Positions 1 to 7,440 of a DNA stretch of 38,706 bases are shown piece by piece; within the stretch, counting starts at the first letter, position 1, and every line of letters starts with the position of its first letter. The position numbers and the translations under genes are program-made. Source of the DNA: Aquificales bacterium (GTDB taxonomy: Bacteria > Aquificota > Aquificia > Aquificales > QOAS01); assembly GCA_027036735.1 (NCBI GenBank), contig JALWDU010000046.1, positions 1-38,706 on the forward strand, read 5' to 3'. A model generated the notes under the pieces. It did not search any database. It had not been told where the DNA came from and saw only the letters and a program-made list of their open reading frames with translations.

Positions 1-112
1 CTATTTTTACCTTTTGTAGGTTAGCCTTAAACTTCCTGGGGTTCCTCTCGCCGGAGAAGGTTACACTTCTACCGAATACGGTATGCTTTCCGCAAACGTA
101 ACATTTCGCCAT
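1..112 (-). CDS. rpmB: 50S ribosomal protein L28, 5' part (runs off window)
   Basis: Large-subunit ribosomal protein L28. Reading leftward from the ATG at 112-110 gives 37 residues beginning MAKCYVCGKHTVFGR and ending with the family signature NLQKVKI, after which the window stops. The CxxC pair at residues 4-7 indicates the zinc-binding form of L28, whose second CxxC would lie beyond the edge. The start is fixed by a good ribosome binding site, GGGAGGAG, a few bases upstream. The downstream remainder of the gene is outside the window. Identification rests on the N-terminal and NLQKV motifs and is firm despite the truncation. Confidence 0.9.
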   Translation of the reverse strand, partial: MAKCYVCGKHTVFGRSVTFSGERNPRKFKANLQKVKI

Positions 113-190
113 CTCTCTCCTCCCTTTGCAGGTTTGAAAACCGAAAAATTTTATTATCCCATAAAAGGGGCAGAAGCCGGAAGGAAACCC

Positions 191-1237
191 TCAATAGGGA
201 TTTATAACTACGTCGAGTATCCTTTCGAGGGAGGGATACCACTCCAACCGCTTGTAGTCGAAAAATTTGGTATCGGCGTTTATCGCGTAGGGAAAACCGT
301 ATTCCTTTAGGCTCTTTGCCATAAAGCGGGAAAACTCGTAAATCTGCTCCCGGCTGTAGGAACCGCCTCCGGGCGAGCCGTCGGGATACTTGGCTTTGCG
401 GTTGACCTTGTTCCAGTTGGAGGGCATCCACGCACCCACCCAGCAGTAGACGTGGTGGGCGTCGCACCACTGGCGGGCGTATTTTATCTGATTGAGGACA
501 TTTTCCCGCTCCGCGGGGGTTCCGGTCGTCCACTTCTTGGGTTTATTTTTGGGACTGGGTCCCGCCGCGAAGAAGTGCCACTCGACCATAACGTAGGGGT
601 CGTTTTCGGGCAGCTTTAGATATTTGAGGTAGTAGGGTCTCGAGATAACCGGAGGGGTTAGGAATAGTATCCGGTGCGGGTCTATCCTCCTGATGGCGGG
701 TACCACCTTTTGGTAAAACTCGTTCAGGATATCGTATTTCCTGCTAATCCTCCCGGAGGTCTCTATTATCAGGTCGTAGGAAACCTCGTAGGGTGTATCT
801 TTGAGGTATTCGGCCCACCGTTCCCAAACCTTCACGGTGTAATCGAGTGTTTCCCCGTTGGGGTTTTTCCTAAATTTTTCCGCCGTAAGGGTGACGACGG
901 GGATAAGTCCGGCGTCGAGGGAGTCGTTTATTAGGGTTTTTACATATTCGCCGTAGGTGATACCGAGTTCTTTAACCTCCTGGTGGGGCGGAATATCCCT
1001 AACCCTAATGCGGACGGTGGAAAATCCCCTATCCGCAAAGTAGGAGGGGATAGTTATATCCATTTCGCGGTATTTCCAATAAGTTTTCTCCAACCACCGA
1101 AAGGTAGCCCAGTTTACGTTTATCCCTACGCCCAAGAGTTTGTGGTACTCCTTCGGAGGGATGGGGTCGTAGTGAACCCCGAAGGAGGTTCCCACAAATA
1201 AAACCGCCGAAAGGGGTAAAAGAAATTTTTTTCCCAT
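191..1237 (-). CDS. Secreted glycoside hydrolase family 5-like protein, probably catalytically altered
   Basis: A 348-residue protein with an N-terminal signal sequence (hydrophobic residues about 5-20) followed by a TIM-barrel fold resembling GH5/cellulase-type enzymes: a GFSTVRIRVR strand at about 71-80, an SYDLIIET strand ending in Glu159 where the acid/base Glu normally sits, a conserved-looking EWHFF segment at about 219-223, and WVGAW at about 266-270. In GH5 the last motif is normally a GE(F/W)G with the nucleophile Glu; here an Ala (about residue 269) occupies that place, and the usual NEP triad is absent. It may bind rather than cleave glycans, or use another residue. It lies upstream of rpmB on the same strand. 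A short hairpin (CCCT/AGGG) overlaps its stop. Fold assignment is by pattern recognition only. Confidence 0.6.
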   Translation of the reverse strand: MGKKFLLPLSAVLFVGTSFGVHYDPIPPKEYHKLLGVGINVNWATFRWLEKTYWKYREMDITIPSYFADRGFSTVRIRVRDIPPHQEVKELGITYGEYVKTLINDSLDAGLIPVVTLTAEKFRKNPNGETLDYTVKVWERWAEYLKDTPYEVSYDLIIETSGRISRKYDILNEFYQKVVPAIRRIDPHRILFLTPPVISRPYYLKYLKLPENDPYVMVEWHFFAAGPSPKNKPKKWTTGTPAERENVLNQIKYARQWCDAHHVYCWVGAWMPSNWNKVNRKAKYPDGSPGGGSYSREQIYEFSRFMAKSLKEYGFPYAINADTKFFDYKRLEWYPSLERILDVVINPY

Positions 1238-1248
1238 TGGGGATTAAT

Positions 1249-2481
1249 CTAATGCGATTTTCTCCTCAAGAGGGTGTCTATCACCTTGGCACCTATGAGG
1301 TCGCCCCAAACGTTTACGGCGGTTCTAAACATGTCGAGGAAGCGGTCTATCGCCAGGATAATGGCTATTCCCTCGAGGGGTAGACCGACCGCCGAGAAGA
1401 CCAGGGTCATGGTAACCAGCCCCGCGCTCGGGATACCCGCCGCACCGATAGCCGCCAGCGTTGCCGTTATCAGAATGATAATCTGCTGTTCGAGGGATAG
1501 GTGTATGCCGTAAACGGAGGCTACAAACATCGCGGCGACGGCCTCGTAAAGGGCGGTTCCGTCCATATTGACCGTAGCCCCCAAGGGGAGGACGAAACCG
1601 GCGACCTTCTTGTCAACCCCTGCCTTCTTTTCCGCCACCTCCAACGAAACGGGGAGGGTTGCCGAACTGGAGGCGGTTGAAAAGGCTACCAAAAGGGCTT
1701 CCCTAACCTTGGCGAAATACTCCCAGGGTTTTACTTTGGCAAAGACATAGGCGATTAGACCGAGGTTTACGAAGGCGTGCCAAAAGAGACCGACCAGCAC
1801 GGCGAGGGCGTATTTCCAAAGCTCGGCAAAGGCGGATAAGCCGTGAACGGCGACGTTGTAGTAGACAATGGCGAAAACCCCCAAGGGGGTGAGTTTTATA
1901 ACCCACTGGGCTACGTTTAGGAGGGCGTCGTTCATACCGCTGAAGAAGTTGATAACGGTTTCCTTCCCCTTCAGATTTTGGACGATAGCCAGCACGCCGA
2001 GGGCGAAGAGTATGGTAAAGACGATTATTTGGATAACCTTGCCCTCCGCAAGGGCTTTGAAGATGTTATCGGGGAAGAAGCCGACAAAGAAGTCGTAGAG
2101 GGAGACCTGTTTCGGTTCGAAGTGTCCCGCCGAAGGCGGGGTTATGTTTGTCTCACCTATACCGAAAAAGAGGTTAACCACCACCAGACCGGTCAGCACA
2201 GCGAGGAAGGTTGTAGCCGTATAATAGACGAGGGCTTTTATGCCAAGCTCCTTGAGTTCCTCCATACCCCTTAGGGAGGCGATGCTTACAAATATCGACG
2301 CCATAACGAGGGGTATCGCTATCGACTTTAGCAGGCGCAGGAAGATATCGCCGACAACCTTTAAAGGTTGGGCAAAATTCGGCAATACCACACCGAGGAG
2401 GACGGCGAGGATTACCGCGTAGAGGGTTTGATTTTCAACCTTTCTCCAGTCGAGGAGACCCTTTAAAAATCCTACAACCAT
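1249..2481 (-). CDS. Dicarboxylate/amino acid:cation symporter (GltP/DctA, DAACS family)
   Basis: A 410-residue inner-membrane secondary transporter that takes up glutamate/aspartate or C4-dicarboxylates with Na+ or H+. Family hallmarks are visible in order: multiple hydrophobic segments, the serine-rich re-entrant loop AFSTASSSATLPVS, the NMDGTALYEA motif of TM7, the second loop IPSAGLV, and DRFLDMFRTAVNVWGD in TM8. The Asp and Arg of this last motif correspond to the substrate-binding pair of the archaeal homologue GltPh, favouring an acidic substrate. The ATG at 2481-2479 is chosen because it gives the normal family length; the open frame continues further upstream without homology. A GGGAGG lies about 18 bases upstream, farther than usual. 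It is divergent from prmA. Confidence 0.88.
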   Translation of the reverse strand: MVVGFLKGLLDWRKVENQTLYAVILAVLLGVVLPNFAQPLKVVGDIFLRLLKSIAIPLVMASIFVSIASLRGMEELKELGIKALVYYTATTFLAVLTGLVVVNLFFGIGETNITPPSAGHFEPKQVSLYDFFVGFFPDNIFKALAEGKVIQIIVFTILFALGVLAIVQNLKGKETVINFFSGMNDALLNVAQWVIKLTPLGVFAIVYYNVAVHGLSAFAELWKYALAVLVGLFWHAFVNLGLIAYVFAKVKPWEYFAKVREALLVAFSTASSSATLPVSLEVAEKKAGVDKKVAGFVLPLGATVNMDGTALYEAVAAMFVASVYGIHLSLEQQIIILITATLAAIGAAGIPSAGLVTMTLVFSAVGLPLEGIAIILAIDRFLDMFRTAVNVWGDLIGAKVIDTLLRRKSH

Positions 2482-2528
2482 CGGTGTTGGGAATTTTAAC
2501 CTCCCTCCGAGGGACAATTTAATAACCG

Positions 2529-3326
2529 ATGACGGAAAGGGTTTACCGATACCTCTTTGAGGTTCCCCAAGAGGGTATTCTGGAGGCTTACGAACATTTC
2601 CCAAACGGGTTTGAGATAGTGGAGACCAAACCCGACGGGGGATATGTGATAGCGGTTTACTCCTCCGAGGGGAAACCCGACGCACCCTTTCCCCTGCTAA
2701 GGGAGGAGGTTGTCGAATACCGCGATTGGAAGGAGTATTACAAACCCATCCGCGTATCGGAGAGGACGGTAATAGTCCCCCCTTGGGAGGTTGAAAATTT
2801 CGTTCCCTCCGGTGGAGAAACGGTTTTGGTGATAAAACCGGGAAAGGCTTTTGGAACGGGACTTCACGAGACGACCCAACTCTCTTTGAAGCTCCTCGAA
2901 ATGGAGGATTTGAAGGGCAAGAGCGTCCTCGACGTGGGTTGCGGTAGCGGGATACTCTCCATATTCGCCGCCAAGAGGGGTGCCGATAGGGTTGTGGCGG
3001 TCGATATAGACCCCCTCGCGGTGGAGGAGACCGAGGAGAATGCGGAACTAAACGGGGTTTCCCAAAAGATAGAGACCCTCGAGGGGGGAGCGGATAAGGT
3101 TGAGGGAACCTTCGACGTGGTGGTCGCAAACCTCGAGATACACATCTTTAGGGAGGTTCTAAAGGACATAGTTCCCAAAATAGGAGGGGTTGGGATTTTT
3201 TCGGGACTCTACAGGGTTGACGAATTAATCGAATTCCTCCAAATGTTGAAGGGGTTCGGTTTGAAACCCTCTTTGGTGGTTGAGAAAAACGATTGGTATG
3301 CCGTGAGGGCGGTCAAAAATGGCTAA
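2529..3326 (+). CDS. prmA: Ribosomal protein L11 methyltransferase
   Basis: SAM-dependent methyltransferase (265 residues) that methylates ribosomal protein L11. The class I Rossmann motif VLDVGCGSGILSIFAAKRGA is near residue 135, followed by the acidic VAVDID loop, and the post-core VVANLEIHIF corresponds to the family's (V/I)AN(I/L)L motif IV. The PGKAFGTGLHETT segment just before motif I is also typical of PrmA. It overlaps the next gene tlyA by 8 bases, so the two form a ribosome-modification operon. There is no strong ribosome binding site; a TTTAAT box 5 bases before the ATG suggests a leaderless or near-leaderless start. Confidence 0.93.
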   Translation: MTERVYRYLFEVPQEGILEAYEHFPNGFEIVETKPDGGYVIAVYSSEGKPDAPFPLLREEVVEYRDWKEYYKPIRVSERTVIVPPWEVENFVPSGGETVLVIKPGKAFGTGLHETTQLSLKLLEMEDLKGKSVLDVGCGSGILSIFAAKRGADRVVAVDIDPLAVEETEENAELNGVSQKIETLEGGADKVEGTFDVVVANLEIHIFREVLKDIVPKIGGVGIFSGLYRVDELIEFLQMLKGFGLKPSLVVEKNDWYAVRAVKNG

Positions 3327-4131
3327 AAAGGAGCGTATCGACAAGCTGTTGGTTCAAAAGGGGCTGGCTCCGACCCGCGAAAAGGCGCAGGCGCTCGTAA
3401 TGGCGGGGCAGGTCTACGTTGACGGGAGAAAGGTCGAGAAGGCGGGCGAAAGGGTTTCCCCCGACGCCCGGATAGAGGTCAAAGGGGGGATGAAATACGT
3501 TTCCCGAGGCGGGTATAAGCTCGAAAAGGCTCTAAAGACCTTCGGTGTAAACCCGGAGGGTTGGGTCTGCCTCGACGTGGGCGCCTCCACCGGGGGTTTT
3601 ACCGACTGCCTCCTCCAACACGGGGCAAAAAGGGTTTACGCCGTCGATGTGGGAACCGCCCAGCTCGACCAAAAGCTGAGGCAAGACCCACGGGTGGTCT
3701 CCTACGAAAAGACCGACGCGAGAAACCTAACGGAGGAACACATTTCCGAAAAGGTAGACCTAATTACGGTCGACGTATCCTTTATTCCCCTCGAAAAGGT
3801 TTTGCCCTCCGTCGTTCCCTTCCTAAAGGAGGGTGGATTAATAGTAGCCCTCGTAAAGCCGCAGTTCGAACTCTCCCCCAAAGATGTCAAAAAGGGTGTT
3901 GTCAGAGACCCCTCAAAGAGGAGGGAGGCTATAAATAAGGTCGCACACTTTGCGGTCGAAAATTTGAAACTCTCCCTATTGGGGGTTACGAAATCGGCGC
4001 CAAAAGGTCCCAAGGGGAATGAAGAATTTCTCCTGCTCCTCAAAAAGGATGGAAGGGGTTTTGTTCCACCCGATTGGGAAAAAATGGTTGAAGAGGCGCT
4101 GAAGGAGGAAGTTCCGAAAGGGATTGTTTAA
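3319..4131 (+). CDS. tlyA: TlyA family rRNA methyltransferase
   Basis: A 270-residue protein with an N-terminal S4 RNA-binding domain (RIDKLLVQKGLAPTREKAQ, about residues 5-65), the YVSRGGYKLEKAL linker typical of the family, and a FtsJ-type methyltransferase domain with motif I CLDVGASTGGFTDCLL. TlyA proteins 2'-O-methylate cytidines of 16S and/or 23S rRNA; older annotations call them hemolysin A. The ATG lies inside the end of prmA, indicating translational coupling. Its TAA at 4129-4131 overlaps the stop codon of the small opposite-strand gene at 4128-4358. Confidence 0.92.
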   Translation: MAKKERIDKLLVQKGLAPTREKAQALVMAGQVYVDGRKVEKAGERVSPDARIEVKGGMKYVSRGGYKLEKALKTFGVNPEGWVCLDVGASTGGFTDCLLQHGAKRVYAVDVGTAQLDQKLRQDPRVVSYEKTDARNLTEEHISEKVDLITVDVSFIPLEKVLPSVVPFLKEGGLIVALVKPQFELSPKDVKKGVVRDPSKRREAINKVAHFAVENLKLSLLGVTKSAPKGPKGNEEFLLLLKKDGRGFVPPDWEKMVEEALKEEVPKGIV

Positions 4132-4358
4132 TGACCCCTGTGTTCCAACTCGGCAATTTGATATTTTAGAAAAGCTAGCAATAAAGGTATTTGTTTTTTT
4201 TATCTGCTTTTCGGAGATTTCCTCGGCAATCAAGGTTTTTTCAAGTCCGCCAAAAGTTTCAGTAAGGAGAGATAAAACTCCTTAAGGGTAATTTCGTTTT
4301 TCAACCTCTTCTGTTCCAAATCCCTTAAAACCGCATAAAGGTTTTGACTTTCCTTCAT
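4128..4358 (-). pseudogene. Small helical protein gene broken by two compensating frameshifts
   Basis: From the ATG at 4358, preceded by a strong GGGGAGG site, the zero frame reads MKESQNLYAVLRDLEQ... and stops after 42 codons (TGA at 4232-4230). If one A is added to the A6 run at 4236-4241 and one A removed from the A8 run at 4194-4201, a continuous 76-codon frame appears: ...LLADLKK, then TLIAEEISEKQIKK, then QIPLLLAFLKYQIAELEHRGH and a TAA at 4130-4128. The whole span is 231 bases, so the two shifts cancel. The restored stop overlaps the tlyA stop, the same arrangement as other convergent pairs in this window, which supports the full-length reading. I do not recognise the protein; it looks all-helical. 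It may be a pseudogene, a homopolymer sequencing error, or a gene rescued by slippage. Confidence 0.6.
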
Positions 4359-4436
4359 CTCTACCTCCCCGTTATGGATAAAAACGTTTTACCTCCTACC
4401 TTTCTGACAGCGCAAATGCCAAGATTTTACCAATTA

Positions 4437-5069
4437 ATGGGTTTAAAGGTTGTTCCGGTGGGACCCCTAAAGGTCAACTCAACCCTTTTATACTCCAATG
4501 GGGAGGCTTTTATATTCGACCCCGGTGCGGAGGCTGAGAAATTAATCCGCCTCTTGGAGGGGGAAAATCTAACCCCGAAGGGGATATTTTTGACCCACGG
4601 GCATGTTGACCACTTTGGCGGGGTGAAGACTCTAAAGCGGAGGTTTCCCGACCTTCCGGTCTATATGCACCAAAGCGACCGGTTTTTACTTTCGGACGAG
4701 CTGTGGCCGGGATTTGCCGCCTACCTCGGGGCGGAGCTAAATCCCCCGATAGATATCTTTATCCGCGAAGGGGAAACCTTTAAACTGGGAGACCTATCGG
4801 TGGAGGTTTACGAAACTCCCGGACACACACCGGGGAGTGTGGTCTATTGGGTTCCCCAATTGGAGGTTTTGATAGCGGGAGACCTCCTCTTTAGGGGTGG
4901 GGTTGGTAGATGGGATTTACCCGGTGGGGATTACAACGCTTTGGTAAATTCCCTCAAAAAGGTTTTTAATCTCTTTCCCGACACCGCGAGGGTGATAACG
5001 GGACACTACGACCCAACCACCTTGGGGTATGAGAGAAGACACAACCCCCACCTGAGGGGTATCCTTTGA
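4437..5069 (+). CDS. MBL-fold metallo-hydrolase, glyoxalase II-like
   Basis: A 210-residue metallo-beta-lactamase-fold hydrolase. The metal-binding signature THGHVDH is at residues 53-59, followed by GHTPGSVVYW (third His), IAGDLLF (bridging Asp) and a C-terminal TGHYDPTTLGYERRHNPHL motif typical of the glyoxalase II-like (YcbL) subgroup, which acts on thioesters such as S-lactoylglutathione or related substrates. The start MGLKVVPVGPLKVN is chosen because this is how the family begins; the open frame runs 31 codons further upstream. There is no obvious ribosome binding site. Its TGA stop forms part of the TTGACT -35 of the following tRNA promoter. Confidence 0.85.
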   Translation: MGLKVVPVGPLKVNSTLLYSNGEAFIFDPGAEAEKLIRLLEGENLTPKGIFLTHGHVDHFGGVKTLKRRFPDLPVYMHQSDRFLLSDELWPGFAAYLGAELNPPIDIFIREGETFKLGDLSVEVYETPGHTPGSVVYWVPQLEVLIAGDLLFRGGVGRWDLPGGDYNALVNSLKKVFNLFPDTARVITGHYDPTTLGYERRHNPHLRGIL

Positions 5070-5097
5070 CTTCTCCCCTTTGTGGAATAATTATTAT
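5066..5097 (+). promoter_or_regulatory. Probable promoter of the tRNA-Thr/tRNA-Gly pair
   Basis: TTGACT at 5066-5071 is followed at near-normal spacing by the AT-rich block TAATTATTAT (5088-5097), about 10 bases before tRNA-Thr begins. The -35 overlaps the stop codon of the MBL-fold gene. The exact -10 is ambiguous: TAATTA gives a 16-base spacer, TATTAT gives 20. Confidence 0.55.
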
Positions 5098-5106
5098 TTT
5101 TCCGTA

Positions 5107-5178
5107 GCCGGCGTAGCTCAGCGGCAGAGCGCGGGCTTCGTAAGCCTGAGGTCGTGGGTTCGAATCCCACCGCCGGCT
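5107..5178 (+). tRNA. tRNA-Thr (anticodon CGT)
   Basis: Complete cloverleaf: acceptor GCCGGCG/CGCCGGC, D-arm GCTC/GAGC, anticodon stem CGGGC/GCCTG around loop TTCGTAA with anticodon CGT (reads ACG), and T-arm GTGGG-TTCGAAT-CCCAC. The 3' CCA is not encoded: the acceptor stem and discriminator T are followed by CCTTA. It is the first gene of a two-tRNA unit. Confidence 0.95.
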
Positions 5179-5197
5179 CCTTAAAATGTAGTTCGTA

Positions 5198-5273
5198 GCG
5201 GGCGTAGCTCAGTTGGTAGAGCGGCGGCTTCCCATGCCGCAGGTCGCGGGTTCGAGTCCCGTCGCCCGCTCCA
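5198..5273 (+). tRNA. tRNA-Gly (anticodon CCC)
   Basis: Cloverleaf with acceptor GCGGGCG/CGCCCGC, D-arm GCTC/GAGC, anticodon stem GCGGC/GCCGC around loop TTCCCAT (anticodon CCC, reads GGG), and T-arm GCGGG-TTCGAGT-CCCGT. Unlike the neighbouring tRNA-Thr, the CCA tail is encoded (5271-5273). The -10-like TAAATT of the next gene begins 3 bases after this CCA. Confidence 0.95.
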
Positions 5274-5288
5274 CTTAAATTAACCCCT

Positions 5289-5768
5289 ATGGGAAGTAGA
5301 GGTTTCTATTTCGCCTACGGTTCCAACACCAATCCCGCCCGCATGGAGGAACGAAAGGTTCCCTTTTACTCCTACAGGGGGGCGATACTCAAAGACCACC
5401 GGTTGGTCTTCAACAAACTCTGCCGCCTCTACGAGGGCGGTTTCGGTTGCGCCAATATAGAACCTTCAAAAGGTGAGGTTGTCGAGGGAGTCCTCTACGA
5501 GGTTGACATCGATAGGGCTATCCCCGTGTTGGATATCTTCGAAGGCTATCCCGACCACTACACGAGGAAGATTGTCGAAGTTGAGACCCCCGAAGGGGAG
5601 ACCTTTAGGGCGGTCGTTTACGTAGCCCACCCCTCCAAGGTGAGGGAGGGACTGAAACCCCACCCCGACTATTTGGCGCACCTTCTCGAGGCGTGCCGGT
5701 TGGGTCTTATGTCGAAGCGCTACTGCGAGAAGCTCCGCAAGTTGATGGAGGAAATCACTTCCCCCTAA
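5289..5768 (+). CDS. Gamma-glutamylcyclotransferase-like (AIG2/GGCT family) protein
   Basis: A 159-residue protein of the GGCT/AIG2 fold. The substrate-binding YGSN motif is at residues 10-13 and the conserved catalytic Glu lies in FEGYP (Glu85). Family members cyclise gamma-glutamyl amines or amino acids to 5-oxoproline; the actual substrate here is unknown. The ATG has no ribosome binding site but is preceded by TAAATT at 5276-5281 with a 7-base gap, a typical leaderless arrangement. Its 3' end overlaps the convergent histidine kinase gene by 14 bases. Confidence 0.85.
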   Translation: MGSRGFYFAYGSNTNPARMEERKVPFYSYRGAILKDHRLVFNKLCRLYEGGFGCANIEPSKGEVVEGVLYEVDIDRAIPVLDIFEGYPDHYTRKIVEVETPEGETFRAVVYVAHPSKVREGLKPHPDYLAHLLEACRLGLMSKRYCEKLRKLMEEITSP

Positions 5769-6711
5769 GGGTTTTCTCCCCGCGAAGCGGGATATAGACT
5801 TTAAAAGAGCTACCCTTCCCCTCCTCGCTCTCGACCTCCACTTTGCCGCCGTGTATTAAGGCGATATGTTTGACTATCGAAAGCCCCAAACCGGTTCCCC
5901 TTATCTCCCTCGAGCGTGATTTATCGACCCTGTAAAAGCGTTCGAAAATCAGCGGTAGGTGTTTCTTCGGAATACCTATTCCCGTGTCGGAGACCTCTAT
6001 AACCCTATACCCCCCTTTGGTGTAGGTTTTCACCCAAACCTTTCCCCCCTCGCGGTTGTATTTAATCGCATTCTCCACGAGGTTTTTGAGGAGTATAAAG
6101 AGCTTGTGTTCGTCGCAGGTGCAGAGGGTATTTTCGGGAACCATGTTTAGGAGGGAAACCTTCTTTCCTTCGGCAACCTCCTTTAGGTTCTGAAAAACCT
6201 CCTCGACCAACCGGTGGAGGTCAACTTCCTCCCAAATAACCTTTCCCTCTTTCGATTCGAGAGCCGCCAGTATCAGTAGGTCTTGAACGAGGGCTTCCAT
6301 CTCCTTCGAACGTTTGAGGATGCGTTCCAAAAATCTCCTCTTGACGGGGTCTTCCTCTTCGTAAAAGAGGGTTTCGGAGATGCTCGCTATAACCGAAATG
6401 GGAGTTTTAAGCTCGTGGGAGACGTTTGCGACGAAGTCCTTCTTAGCCCTCTGATAGGTCTTTAGGGGTGTAACATCCTCCAAGAGGAAGACCCTTTTCC
6501 CCTCCTCCTCGAAGGTTTGGACTTTGAAAAAGTGTCCCTTATATTCCAATTCCCCGTTTTGGAGCTTTAGAAGGTTTTCCACAAAAGGGGTTTCGAAAAT
6601 TCCCCAGTCCCTTAAGGTTTGGTTTGTATAGACGACCTCGCCGAGGGTTTTGTCGTATATGAGAACCCCCAAGGGGGATTTGTCAACTATGGTTTTAAAA
6701 AGTTCCGACAT
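5755..6711 (-). CDS. Cytoplasmic PAS-domain sensor histidine kinase (PhoR-like)
   Basis: A 318-residue kinase. Residues about 5-85 form a PAS sensor domain (SPLGVLIYD...FLLEDVT). Then comes a HisKA dimerisation/phosphoacceptor domain with NVSHELKTP (His99), and a HATPase domain with N-box LVENAIKYN (about 211-219), G1 DTGIGIP (242-248), F-box FERFYR and G2 GTGLGLSIV (272-280). No transmembrane segment is visible, so it should sense a cytoplasmic signal. The HisKA/HATPase part is closest in style to PhoR/ResE kinases. No response regulator gene is present in the window. It diverges from gph with only 20 bases between the two starts, and neither start has a clear ribosome binding site. Confidence 0.92.
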   Translation of the reverse strand: MSELFKTIVDKSPLGVLIYDKTLGEVVYTNQTLRDWGIFETPFVENLLKLQNGELEYKGHFFKVQTFEEEGKRVFLLEDVTPLKTYQRAKKDFVANVSHELKTPISVIASISETLFYEEEDPVKRRFLERILKRSKEMEALVQDLLILAALESKEGKVIWEEVDLHRLVEEVFQNLKEVAEGKKVSLLNMVPENTLCTCDEHKLFILLKNLVENAIKYNREGGKVWVKTYTKGGYRVIEVSDTGIGIPKKHLPLIFERFYRVDKSRSREIRGTGLGLSIVKHIALIHGGKVEVESEEGKGSSFKVYIPLRGEKTLRGK

Positions 6712-6731
6712 CGGTATTGAGTATTAAGGTA

Positions 6732-7367
6732 ATGTTCGAACTGGTAATTTTCGACCTCGACGGCACCCTGCTCGATACAGCCCCCGACCTGTATAGGGCT
6801 CTTTGCGATACCTTGAGGGATTACGGTTGCGAGATACCCCCCTTCGGGGAATTTGTGAAGCATATAGGCGGAGGTGCTTACGGATTTCTCCAACCCTTTC
6901 TGCCCCCCGAAAGGTGGGAGGAAGCCCTCTTAAAGCTAAGGCATTACTACCTCACAAGGTATGTCTGCTGTGAGACAAAACCCTTTGAGGGAATAGAAGA
7001 GGTTTTAAAAACCTTAAAGGGGAGGGGTTTAAAACTCGCGGTAGCCACAAACAAGATAACCGAGGGTGCGGAGAGGGTTCTAACCCTTACGGGATTGAGA
7101 CCTTATTTCGACCTCGTCGTGGGTAGGGATTTACCGAAAGAACACAAACCCTCAAAGGAACATATCCTCTACATCACCGAGCGGTTGGGTGTAAAACCTA
7201 AAAATACCCTTGTGGTCGGTGACCGCTCCGACGACGTTATCGCCGGCAAAGAAGCGGGAACAAAGGTAGCCTATGCGCTGTGGGGTTATACCGAACCCTT
7301 AAAGGGGATAGAACCCGACTATTACATAGACCACCCAAGGGAGCTTTTGAAATTAATTTCCCCTTAA
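6732..7367 (+). CDS. gph: HAD-family phosphatase, phosphoglycolate phosphatase-like
   Basis: A 211-residue HAD hydrolase with all four motifs: motif I FDLDGTLLDT (nucleophile and acid Asp), motif II in VATNK, motif III Lys in the KEHKPSKEH region, and motif IV VGDRSDDVIAGKEAG. The alpha-helical cap of the Gph/PGP subfamily lies between motifs I and II. The likely role is clearing 2-phosphoglycolate, but HAD substrate range cannot be read from sequence. The ATG at 6732 is preferred because motif I follows at once; an in-frame TTG at 6717 is an alternative. Confidence 0.82.
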   Translation: MFELVIFDLDGTLLDTAPDLYRALCDTLRDYGCEIPPFGEFVKHIGGGAYGFLQPFLPPERWEEALLKLRHYYLTRYVCCETKPFEGIEEVLKTLKGRGLKLAVATNKITEGAERVLTLTGLRPYFDLVVGRDLPKEHKPSKEHILYITERLGVKPKNTLVVGDRSDDVIAGKEAGTKVAYALWGYTEPLKGIEPDYYIDHPRELLKLISP

Positions 7368-7395
7368 ATGGGAGAGCCTTAAACTTTCCGATTTT

Positions 7396-7401
7396 TATAA
7401 T
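7396..7401 (+). promoter_or_regulatory. -10 box (TATAAT) upstream of the atp operon
   Basis: A perfect TATAAT lies 39 bases before the first atp start codon, in the gap after gph. No good -35 is visible at 16-18 bases upstream, so the promoter call rests on the -10 and its position. Confidence 0.5.
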
Positions 7402-7440
7402 AATGAGGTTTTAAACGGGAAAACCCATCGGGAGGAAGAA

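Noticed and set aside
2482-3129. Long upstream extension of the symporter frame (216 extra codons).
   Set aside because: The extension is antisense to prmA, rich in Pro and Arg, and has no family similarity; it reflects codon bias of the opposite gene.
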